Assembly (NCBI RefSeq): GCF_033118175.1
Contig: NC_083701.1
Coordinates: 53,643,001 to 53,707,000 of the forward strand
From: Dama dama
Taxonomy: Eukaryota > Chordata > Mammalia > Artiodactyla > Cervidae
Direction: 5' to 3'
DNA: 64,000 bases
In this document: positions 1-9,100 of the stretch, in pieces
Numbering within the stretch: the first letter of the stretch is position 1
Layout of the letters: the number at the start of each line of letters is the position of its first letter
Translations under genes and position numbers: made by a program
The notes under the pieces: model-generated
Told to the model about the DNA's origin: nothing
Seen by the model: the letters and a program-made list of their open reading frames with translations, nothing else
The model's database searches: none

Positions 1-301
1 ACTAATGTTTCACTTCCAGTAGGCACACTGAGAAAGGTGGGATATTTCATGCCAGAGGAAATCTTGCCTCAATTGTTTTAAGAGAAACACAAAGAAACAT
101 TTCTAAAATTTAAGGAACAGGTCTACATATGATCACTCAGTGCAAGTAGTCTATACCACATGATTCAATTTTCTATTTGTGTAAAACTATGCTTGAACAC
201 TCAATATATCTTAAAATACTGATCATAATTTTTTCTAGTGAATTTCAGACCCACAGTTGAGAGCAATGGAATTAGCTTATCTTCTAAATGAAACTGATTA
301 C
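1..301. other. ENY2 intron 3, no further exon seen
   Basis: This AT-rich sequence downstream of ENY2 exon 3 was read on both strands for the next ENY2 exon (residues 52 onward) and none was found. No recognisable repeat was seen. Confidence 0.6.
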
Positions 302-372
302 CTTTACAGTGTGCCTTCAACTGATCCTTCCAGCCACATTCAATTAATTTAGCTCTCAGCAACTCTTTGAGG
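302..372 (-). CDS. ENY2: ENY2 coding exon 3
   Basis: This is a 71-base exon with acceptor CAACAG and donor GTAATC. It completes Arg28 and encodes residues 29-51 ([14 protein letters not shown], then KDQLKAHCK), ending with the first base of the next codon (Glu in the family). The reading frame is continuous with exon 2. Confidence 0.95.
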
Positions 373-3300
373 CTGTTGAAAAAGAAGTGTTTCCAAATTA
401 AACTACAGCAGCGTACAGTATCTTAGATAGGAATGTTTGAAGCAAAGCTTCACTGTTCAATGAAATATCCCCTGCCTTCTGGTTACAAAACTTTTAATTT
501 AACCATGATCTAATCTTGGTTCTATCACTAAAAAGTTCTTTGATCTTATGTGAGTCTTTTAAATGCTGAGCCTCATTTTCATCATCAATAAAATTCAGTC
601 AAGTGGATGGGACACAATACTTCGTAAGAAACCCTACTTGAGTCTTCTTAAACACTTTCTACTTCCCTCCACCAACAGGAATATTGTGGGTTTTGTACAA
701 CTTCAAAAGGATATTAGTTGAGTTTGAAGCAGCTGTACTTTTGAAAGCTTCAAATCCCAGAATCCATTCTTTTAACTACAAATTCTTAACCGTTAACTAT
801 CTTACTGCCCCATTATCCCTCAATCTTATAGACTTCCCCCTCCCTTTTTCTCATTACCCTTCTAAATTATACACTAGCTATGTTATGTGTTGGTAGCTCA
901 GTCATGTCTGACTCTCTGTGACCCCATGGACTGTAGCCTGCCAGGCTCCTCTGTCCATGGAGTTCTCCAGGCAAGAATATTGGAGTGGATAGCCATTCCT
1001 TTCTCCAGCGGATCTTCCCGACCCAGGGATCGAACCCACGTCTTCTGCATTGCAGGCAGATTCTTTACCGTCTGAATCACCAAGGAAGAATTTTAGTTAC
1101 TACATTAACTATGGTATTTCATTAATTCTAAGACTGTACTTTCCCACATTTTAACAATCCAGTCATTGGCCTGCCTATCATAATTTAATTGGCAGTATTT
1201 TCCTTTCTTAATGGTTAAAAAAATAATTGTATGTATTACAACTAATGACATCATGGGTACAAAAAAAAATTTATCTTCTGCAAAACCTACTGTTATAAAG
1301 CCTCAATCTTCAACCTAAATCATCTCATTTCTAAGCTTAACCATGTCGAGTCCCAAGCCAAACTGCTTCTTTTTCAATATTCCTAACATCCACTATGTGG
1401 CATTTCCATCTTGATGTTTAATTAAGTAATTTAATCTTAACAGGACCAAAACCCAACTCTTGCTTCTCTTCCACCTCAAGCTGTTCTTACCAGAAAGGCA
1501 ACTCCATTCGTCTTGGTGCTCAGGCTAGAAACCTTGGCAGCCTCCTTCACTCAGTAATTTTGATAACACTAATATCCAATCTATAAGCACATCCTATTGG
1601 TTCCAGTTTTTAAACATATACCTGAAATTCAAATGCTTTTCACCACCTCTGCCATTACTAGATAGTTCAAGCCACCATCTTCTCTTGACTGGACTGCTGC
1701 CAAAGCCGGCTGACTTGTTCCCCTGAGACTTCCCCTGTACACTTCCTTCTCCTCTCCCAGCTCAAAACCCTCCAAGGGTCTCCCAGTTTACTCAGAATGC
1801 AATTTCAGGTCTTTACTATAGCCTAAGTGACCCTGCATGGTGTGCCCTCTCCCCAGTGATGTCTCTGACTTTACTGTTTCTCTCCCTTACCCAACGGACT
1901 CGGCCTCAGTGGCTTCCACGGGTTCCTCAAAAGGCCAGGCAAGGGGATGTCCTGGCAGTGCAGTGGTTAGGACTCGGTGCTTTCACTGCAGGGCCCTGGC
2001 TTCCATCCCTGACAAGGGACTGAGGTCCCACAAGGTGTGTGAAATGCCGCCAAAGAAAAAGAAAAAAGCCAGGCAAGCTGTCTCCGGACCATGGCTCTTG
2101 AGTCTCCCCACTCCCTCAAATCTTTCTGATCTCTTTATCAGTGAGGTCTACATTTTTTCCTTTCTATAACACACCTGATTATTCTCTGCTTTACTTTTCC
2201 TCTAGAACTCCTCACCATCTGACACATTGCACATGTATTTTCTGTCTCCTTCCATTAAAATGTAAGCAGTATAAAGAACAGACTTCATTTTGTTCACTAT
2301 TCTATCTTCAGACCTTAACAGGACATGGCAAATGGTAGAAACTCAGTAACTTAAAGCTACGTGAATGAAGACAAATGAAAAATAATACATAATCCCCTAC
2401 AGCTATTCCTGGCAATACTATCCTCTTGGTTTCCCAAGGCACTGCTTAAGAGGCTTTCTTCTTCCTCATTCCTCATTATCAAGGGTTGTTGATTTTACTT
2501 AAAAAAAAAAAACTTAAGTTCTTTCCTTTTTTGCTATTTTACTTTTAGCCTGATATTATCTCTGCAATCTATCTTTAGTCCTTCAAATCTCCTTCACACT
2601 GCCAAAATAACATTCCTAAAGTGCAACATGATCTAGTCAGTCTCTTAAAATTTTTTAGTGCCTCCCACCACCTAAGGATAAGTCAACAAATGTTTTTGCA
2701 AACCTACCACCTATTTTTCTGCCATTTTTTTGACGGTAAAAACACTCTACAACTCCGGTGTAAGAAATCTGGGTAAGGGCTCTAGCAATGGAAATGTGAG
2801 CTAGGCAAGGTGGATCATGAATGGCCTGTTACTGAACAAGGATGTAACCAAGTTAAGTCCATTGCTGAAACTACTAGGAGAAAGGCAGTCTTAGCTGGAG
2901 ATGTACATTTTGAGCTCCTAATTCCTGCAACCTTGTGTGTAGTGCCTTCTGGAAAATAAAGCCAACAGAGGAAAGCAGACATGAGAGAGGAAAATAAAGA
3001 CATATTCTTGGTGACAATTTTTGAGAGACTGGACCCAGTGGTGCCTGAAGCACCTTCAAACCCTAGACTTTCAGTTACACGATACTATACATTTCCATTA
3101 GTTGAGCTAGTTTCTTATCCTTTTTAATGGAAAGATTTCTGATTATACAAAAACCACATTTCTCCTGTCCACTGTCTTTCACATTTTAATTGCACAGTTC
3201 CCCCAGAATATTATCATATTAGAACAAATTTCTTTGACTTTGCATATTTGTTTCCATCTGCCCAGACTGTCCTTTCTCTTTTACTGTGCTGGGGAACAAC

Positions 3301-5591
3301 TAATTCTTCTCTGCCAGACGAAGTAATACTTCCACCATTCTGGGAGGCTTCACTGATCATCTTAAACTCCAGGTAGAAGCTGAAAGTTCCCTCTTAGGGA
3401 ACTTATGAGGATTTCTCTCATACAATTTATCACCCTGCTCCTGGAAGCCTTTTTTGATTCTTTAGCCTCTCCTCTGCACTTGCAAACCTGTTCATTCTTC
3501 AGATGTTTACTTGGCAAATTATGTGCTAGGTGATGATGCTGGGTATACAGTCTCTGCTGTGGAGGAACTCAGATCCTACTTATACAAACTAGCAAAGTAG
3601 GCCACTATAATACAAAGTAATTAAATGCTATGACAGAACAAGGTATTTGGGAATTAACAGATTCCTGGAAGAGATGATATTTAAATGAAAACCTGATAAT
3701 GAGCTCAAATCAGTTAAAGATGGGGGGAAAGAATAATATTTCAGAGAGTAAGAACAGCAAATGCACTCAGGATATGAGAGCTTGGTAACTGAAACTGGTT
3801 CCATTATGTTGACTATCTGTTAAAAACTGGGCAACATTTTATCTCCAATGGCAGTTACTTGGGTATGTATTTTTCTTCTCCTTTAGACTACACATTTTTT
3901 GGGAGAGAGTCACTTCCTGTTCATCTTTGTACATGATTCACTTCCATCCAAGTCTTGCCATATTGAACAGACCTAACCATTTTTTTTTTAATTGATGTTA
4001 GGAATTGAAGTTTTGGATAATCTCAATTTTCTGTAATTATTTCTACTAACATCAGTATTGTTACTTGATAACTAGATTCTTGTAATATAACAAAATTATA
4101 GTTTAAAGATGTTAAATGTAATTTATTAACACAATCTATTACTTACCGTTCTCTTTCTCCAGTTTCTATCAACTTTTGGTTAATCGCTGCTCTCATCTGC
4201 GCATCTTTGTTCATCTTGCTAACCTGAACATCAACATGTATTTTCAGATATAGAACACTTACGAAGCACTGTCTTCTAAATCCTCTAGGCTAGCACCTCA
4301 ACACATGTTACAGTCTATCAACTGAAGGGGTGATAAATTTCAGCAATGTGTTGACAATGTCGTTACTCTCAATATTATTTACTGTTTCCCAAGAAGTCAT
4401 AATGATGAACTTTACAATTCCCCCCCCATATACCCTTCATTAATAAGTCTTTGGATAATAACAATTACTGTACATTTATTAAATGCATATGTGCCTGGCA
4501 CTGAGCTAATGTGTTTTTATCTCATTTAATTCCCAGATCTTATTCTTTTATGTAAGTAGTATTAACACAGTTTATATTTTACAGGTGAGGAAACTGAGGA
4601 GCCAAGATAGAAAAGTGAACTCAGATACTGTGACCCCAGAAGCCCCCAAATACTCTAACAGCACATAATAACTGACTGTTAATCATTTCTGCCTCTTAAT
4701 TAAATGCATTCAAAATTTGGGGGAAGTTATATAACCTGAATATCAATAAAAGATTAAGTACAGTTGGTGACAAAATTTCCAGGTAAGGCTCTTAATCGCT
4801 TTACTCTTCACTAGGATGTACAGAATTACAACCGCCAAACAGGGTGTGTATGTTCTTTATCAAAACTTGCAGGTTGGGATAAAGAAAAAAGAAATCTCAA
4901 ATAAATTTCTAACTTAGAAAATTCTCAATTTTCAGTAAAAACAGACAACCAAAACGATGTAGAAATAGGAGGAAGGTTAAGTTGTAAAACTTGGAATAAG
5001 CTAACGTTACCCTACTTATCTGTCATTAACTTGAGAACTTTTGTCGTCTCCCAACTCGCCGCCTATAAGAAACCTGAGACTGGCGGTGAGTTTTCAGAGT
5101 TGTGTTTTTTTTTTTTTTTTAATGCAACAGGAAAAGTAGAGGTTGAGAAAGAACTAGGATATGTTTGCTTTTGCAGTTGGAGGCTAACATTTTCAAAATA
5201 ACACTAAGGTCTACAGTCAGTACCTTCCCTAGAATACTGAATTTGATCTTGCCTTCGCCCCGACACTACGGATAGTGACCTTGGGCAAGTCAGTTCTTAA
5301 AGGCCTCAGTTTTCTCACTGGTAAAACAAGGGCGCTAGGGGATCCCTCCCAGTTCAGACATTCTTTGGGAAAATAGAATAGGGCGGAGACAGCGGGAGAG
5401 GCGGGAGGGGAGGAGCCAGAAAACAAAGCGAGAACTGGCTTCAGGCCAACTCCGGTAGCACGCCCTGTCGGAGAGCCCTACAAGGCCCGCGAGCGCGGGT
5501 CGGGGAAGCTAACGAAAGACAGCACATCGAAAGGAGCCTGGGCTGGGCCCGGGTCCCGGCCCTGAGGACCACGGGCATAGCTCACCACCAT
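302..5591 (-). CDS. ENY2: ENY2 transcription and export complex 2 subunit, 5' part (coding exons 1-3)
   Basis: ENY2 is a small nuclear protein of about 101 residues. It anchors the SAGA deubiquitinase module (with ATXN7L3, ATXN7 and USP22) and also joins the TREX-2 mRNA-export complex on GANP. Three minus-strand exons at 5586-5591, 4147-4223 and 302-372 join in frame with GT/AG borders. They encode residues 1-51, from [16 protein letters not shown] through [14 protein letters not shown], the start of its all-helical fold. The start ATG (5591-5589) begins the known N-terminus and sits 458 bases from the divergent NUDCD1 ATG. Exons for residues 52-101 lie beyond the left edge; none were found in 1-301. 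I saw no stop or frameshift. The match to the family is essentially exact as I recall it, so an intact gene is very likely. Confidence 0.96.
887..1090 (-). mobile_element. Bov-tA SINE, antisense to window
   Basis: Read on the minus strand it starts with the tRNA-like head (CTTGGTGATTCAGACGGTAAAG, A-box-like), then a B-box-like GGTTCGATCCCTGG, then the BovA body ending in GAGTCAGACATGACTGAG. It lies in ENY2 intron 2. Boundaries are approximate. Confidence 0.9.
1440..2380 (+). mobile_element. Ancient L2 LINE 3' region, interrupted by a CHR SINE
   Basis: The text follows the L2 3' region, including CTCAAAACCCTCCAAGGGTC, a TCAGTGAGG segment and the terminal segment near 2255-2345 (AAATGTAAGCAGTATAAAGA through ACAGGACATGGCAAATGGTAG). 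Divergence is high, as expected for L2. A younger SINE splits it at 1944-2067. Confidence 0.7.
1944..2067 (+). mobile_element. CHR-2-type SINE with target-site duplication
   Basis: The sequence begins GGATGTCCTGGCAGTGCAGT, has a tRNA-derived head, a centre TTCCATCCCTGAC and a purine-rich A tail. It is flanked by the 10-base repeat GCCAGGCAAG at 1934-1943 and 2068-2077. This marks a clean retroposition into the L2 copy. Confidence 0.8.
2381..4140. other. ENY2 intron 2, remaining sequence
   Basis: No exon was seen. Degraded L2-like pieces occur at about 2560-2660 and 3230-3490 (plus strand). The stretch 3490-3800 resembles an old LINE or MIR remnant (lines such as TATGTGCTAGGTGATGATGC). Assignments are tentative. 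Confidence 0.4.
4147..4223 (-). CDS. ENY2: ENY2 coding exon 2
   Basis: This is a 77-base exon. The acceptor TTCAG precedes GTT AGC AAG ATG, and the donor GTAAGT follows at 4146-4141. It encodes residues 3-27 ([16 protein letters not shown], then KLIETGERE) plus the first two bases of Arg28. The second in-frame ATG (Met6) could act as a downstream start, but the exon 1 start matches the family. Confidence 0.96.
4440..4615 (-). mobile_element. MIR SINE remnant
   Basis: On the plus strand it reads GCATATGTGCCTGGCACTGA, then TTTATCTCATTTAATTC, then TACAGGTGAGGAAACTGAGG. This is the reverse complement of the MIR core and 3' region. It lies in ENY2 intron 1. Confidence 0.75.
5225..5350 (+). mobile_element. 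MIR SINE remnant
   Basis: The text TGACCTTGGGCAAGTCAG followed by CTCAGTTTTCTCACTGGTAAA is the diagnostic MIR core. It lies at the edge of the CpG island within ENY2 intron 1. Confidence 0.8.
5586..5591 (-). CDS. ENY2: ENY2 coding exon 1 (Met-Val only)
   Basis: Only two codons (ATG GTG) are coding. They are followed at once by the donor GTGAG (5585-5581). The rest of exon 1 is 5' UTR and extends upstream (higher coordinates) into the CpG island; its cap site cannot be read. A tiny coding first exon explains why no ORF marks the ENY2 start. Confidence 0.88.
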
Positions 5592-5864
5592 CACCGCGGG
5601 CGAGGGCCGTCCCTTCCCAGCGACGAAATGACCCTTGCGCTGACGACCGTTACCTACCACACTCTTCGGCTGCCCGGACCTAGACCCTCAGTAGCTCGGG
5701 CACCTAAGCACACAGAAAGCTAGCACACGCATTTCCGGGGCGGGGTCTCGCCACCCTGCCTATAAAGTGAGAATTTAACTAGCGCGGGCCGCCTCCTGGT
5801 CGCTCAGCCTTCTGGGTAAGAGAGTCCAGATCCTGCTGTCGCACGGCCACTGAGTTCCCGAAAG

Positions 5865-5883
5865 ACTACATATCCCAGCATGC
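5865..5883 (+). promoter_or_regulatory. ZNF143/Staf binding motif (SBS), strong match
   Basis: ACTACATATCCCAGCATGC matches the long Staf-type consensus (ACTACAnnTCCCAGnATGC). This motif is bound by ZNF143 and associated THAP11/HCF-1 and is enriched in divergent CpG-island promoters. Confidence 0.85.
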
Positions 5884-5907
5884 AACAGAAACAACTTTCT
5901 CGCGGAC

Positions 5908-5926
5908 ACTACATTTCCCAGAAGGC
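5908..5926 (+). promoter_or_regulatory. Second ZNF143/Staf-like motif
   Basis: ACTACATTTCCCAGAAGGC shares the ACTACAnTTCCCAG core but diverges at the 3' end. It lies 43 bases downstream of the first site in the same orientation. A partial inverted copy (TTTTCTGGGATGAG, 5943-5956) follows. Confidence 0.7.
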
Positions 5927-6049
5927 ACGCTACGCCGCAGTGTTTTCTGGGATGAGAACCACGCCGCCTCCAAGCCACGGTGCTACCAGGGAAGCGCGGA
6001 CCTTTCAACGAGAGCTTTACTAATTCTCACGCTGGGCCCCTGGAAGGCA

Positions 6050-6167
6050 ATGGAGGTAGCCGCTAATTGCTCCCTGCGGGTGAAGAGACCTCTGCTGGAT
6101 CCCCGCTTCGAGGGTTACAAGCTCTCCCTCGAGCCGCTGCCCTCTTACCAGCTGGAACTTGACGCAG
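6050..6167 (+). CDS. NUDCD1: NUDCD1 exon 1 (coding part)
   Basis: Encodes residues 1-39 (MEVAANCSLRVKRPLLDPRF through PSYQLELDA) plus the first base of codon 40. The donor is GTGGGA at 6168. If intron 1 were retained, the frame would stay open to 6268, a 72-codon product with no family support. Confidence 0.96.
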
Positions 6168-9100
6168 GTGGGAAGCGGCGGCACCCTCTCGCACTCTGTT
6201 CCGTTCCCCTTTCTTGTTTCCTTCGGCGCGACCCGTCGTGCATTTTCTTCTTTGCTGACTTCGGCTAGCCAGGCGTCTGTGGCTTTTCTCACGGTCAATC
6301 CGAGCTGGGGTTGACCATGGCTTTCTTTGGAGAATGACGCCCATCCCCGACCCCCAAGGGAGTCGCCTTCGAGTAGCTCTGGCGTAGCAGGACCGTGGGT
6401 TCCGTGGGCTCTGCTACCCGGGCTCCGAGAGCCTGCCCGGGGTACTGCCTAGGCCCCGCCCGCCTGTCGGTCTTGGTCTCATCCCTGCTGCAGAGAGTGC
6501 TCAGGACAGGCTTTGCTTTTGGAGCATCCTCTGTGTACGTTGAGAAGCCACATCTCTTTGGAGGACCTGCTCCTGTCCTCTGGCTGAAACCCAATTCTTA
6601 GAAGAGAAACTCCATTGCAGTTATAGGCTCTGTCAGATTGAGGACTGTGTCGTAGATTTCATCTCGAGAAAAAAATGGAGACGAGTTGGTTTAGTACCCA
6701 CACTTCTACTACTTATTTTGTTTATCTGTCGGTGGCGGGAATAATCGTCCCCGTTTTTACAATGTAAGGAGTGGCATTTTTGTTGACGATAAAGAGCCCA
6801 GAGATTGCATTTTTAATACGCAGCCCTGCTGATTCTGATTCATGTAGTCAGTGGATCACACTTTGAGCGATAATCTAGAGTTAATAGGTTTTATAGTATC
6901 AAGCAAGGGTTTATTCGTTTAATGGATAAATTATACAAACTCAGCAACCTCTCTTGAGAGCCTGTTTTATGTTACATGCTGATACAATCAAGATGAATAT
7001 GATACAGTAATGTAAAGTTGCTATTGTCTAGCTAGGAAGAAAAGTGTAAGCCTGTAATTACAAGAGGATGTGGTAAGGCAGTGATTGGGATATGTACAAA
7101 ACATAGTGATGGTGTTTCCATGTTTGTCAAACTAGCCAGAGACATCTAGGAAAGCTTCCTGAGGGAGTTGATATCTCAGTTGGGCTTTAAACAATAGGTA
7201 GGAGTTGATCAGGGTAAGAGACAATGAGCTTGCTGTTTCTTTTCATTCCTTCTCCCACCTTACATAAATAAATGATAACTCCATGTTAATTAGCCTTGCA
7301 TTAAAAAACCACCTCAAAACTCAGTGGCTCAGAACAGTAAGCAGTTATTAGTGCTTGTAAGTCTCTAGGTTAGCTAGGTGGTTCTAGTCATGACTTGGCT
7401 TTCTCATGCATTTGGGGTTCTCTGGCTTATAGGCTGCTGTAAGATGATTTCAGATGGTCTCCTCTTGGTTTGCCTCCATGTGGTCTCTCATCCAGCAGGC
7501 TGCCACAGGCTTATTCCAAGAGACAAGCAGTGCACAAGAGTTTTTTCAGGCTCTGCTCGCAGTAAGTTTGTTGTTGTTCCCCTGGCCAAAGCAAGTAGTA
7601 TAATCAAGCGCAGAACGGGTATGTATGGGAAGACTTCTAATGCAGGTCGTCATAGTCATTTATGCTTTAGTCATCTTTGATGTATTTCTTTTTTTTTTTT
7701 TAATCTCTGTAGGGAAAGAGCAAATTAGCCAAGATCAGCAAATTAGTAGTGGTCAGGCTCTCGCCCCACGGCCTCGCTCTTGCCCCATGTTTTGTAAATA
7801 CGTGGTTGTGTAACAGCTGAGATCATTTCCTGCACTGTGCCGGTGCAGTGCCCCATATGAGCAGCACCTGAAAAGCCCTCGGCGGCGTTACAGCTGTGTC
7901 CGCTAGGTCAGCCGTGAGAGGAGAGGATACAGTGCGTCTGTTTCTACGGCTGCCGTGCCAGTCAGGAGACAATAAACGTGTCTGCCATTCCTACAGGTCC
8001 TTGAGTTTTCTTCTATCATCCCTGCTCATGCCTTGCCTACCATGGATTCAACAGTGCGCAGTGAGGAACAGCGAGACAGTCACCTATTCAGTTTCTCAGC
8101 AAGGCCTGTCAACTCAAAATCTTGTCTTCTCCATGCCTCTACCCTGGTCCAAATCATTGATATCTCTCACCTGAACGATAGTACCTTCCTGACGAGTCTT
8201 CCTACTTTCGATTTTGGGCACCTTCATTCTACTCTCTTTAAGGTAGCACTTGTGATAGTTTTTCATTCTTTCTTTATTTAATATTTGTTTCCTCCACTAG
8301 ACTGAGCTCCGTGGATACAGTGGTGTTTCTCTTTTGCTCAGTGCTCCCTCTGTAGAGACAGTGGTTGGCATAGTGGATACTCAGTACATTAGCTGAGTGA
8401 AGAAGAGAAGTTGTTGAGGTCATTCCATTCCTGGGAAAGCATGAGCAAAGGGGAAACAATTAGACTTTGTGCAGGGCACTACTGCAGTGCTGTTTTGCAG
8501 GAGCAAAAAAAATATACTGGGAGAGTGAGAAGATTTAGGTGGGTGAAGGCACTTTTTATCTTTGGCTTTTTTTTTTATCCTGTGAGTCAGTGTTTCCCAG
8601 ACTTTTCCATGGGCAATTACCAAGTAAAGCTCAGCTGTCATAGATTTACCAGCTTTTTAATTTCCTTCGTGGAGCTGTTTCTTAAAAACTATCATGTCCT
8701 CATCCACCTTTTCATAATCAAAAGGATATTTTGACACCAAGAAAGCAGGAAGCAAAATATCACAATAAATATTCCTCTTAATTGAGTACATTGACTTTGT
8801 GAAAAACTAAGATATTCTTTTTCTCCCTCATTTCACCAGTATTGGTCTTAGATTATTGTTTGGGATGCACAGGTGGAGGTGATGAGGTGTTATTTACCTT
8901 AAGGTCTTAAGTAGAGAAGGGAAATCGCTAAATTGGGGATTGAATAGTTCAGTCTTTGGGTCTTTCCCTGTGGCTCAGAGGCAAAGAATCTGCCTGCCAG
9001 TGCAGGAGACATGGGTTCAATCCCTGTGTCGGGAAGATCCCCTGAAGGAGGAAATGATAACCGACTCTAGTATTCTTGCCTGGGAAATCACATGGACAGA

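Larger units (their letters stand above)
5592..6049. promoter_or_regulatory. Bidirectional promoter between ENY2 and NUDCD1
   Basis: The two start codons diverge with 458 intervening bases (5591 to 6050). Inside are two ZNF143-type motifs (5865-5883, 5908-5926), a GC box GGGGCGGGG (5737-5745) and an adjacent ETS-like ATTTCCGG (5731-5738, CCGGAAAT on the minus strand). A TATA-like TATAAAG lies at 5761-5767, far from the NUDCD1 ATG. Cap sites cannot be read from sequence. The head-to-head arrangement is also known in human 8q23. Confidence 0.85.
5400..6520. promoter_or_regulatory. CpG island spanning the ENY2/NUDCD1 divergent promoter
   Basis: CpG dinucleotides and GC are plainly concentrated here, in contrast to the AT-rich introns on both sides. 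The island covers ENY2 exon 1, the intergenic core and NUDCD1 exon 1 plus the start of its intron 1. This is typical of a broadly expressed housekeeping promoter. Edges are by eye. Confidence 0.85.

Noticed and set aside
887..1083. Overlapping short ORFs here and in every similar block (30.1, 36.2, 33.5 kb and others)
   Set aside because: The same peptide text recurs in each Bov-tA copy, so these are SINE shadows.
5761..5767. TATA box for NUDCD1
   Set aside because: It lies about 290 bases upstream of the ATG in a CpG island without a supporting initiator. It may be chance, so it is mentioned only within the promoter entry.
6168..6268. Extension of NUDCD1 exon 1 into intron 1 as a 72-residue protein
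   Set aside because: A consensus donor at 6168 and in-frame joining to exon 2 match the family. The extension has no support.
7378..8734. Several 60-107-codon ORFs in intron 1
   Set aside because: No family resemblance, no splice sites in frame, part overlaps an ancient repeat.
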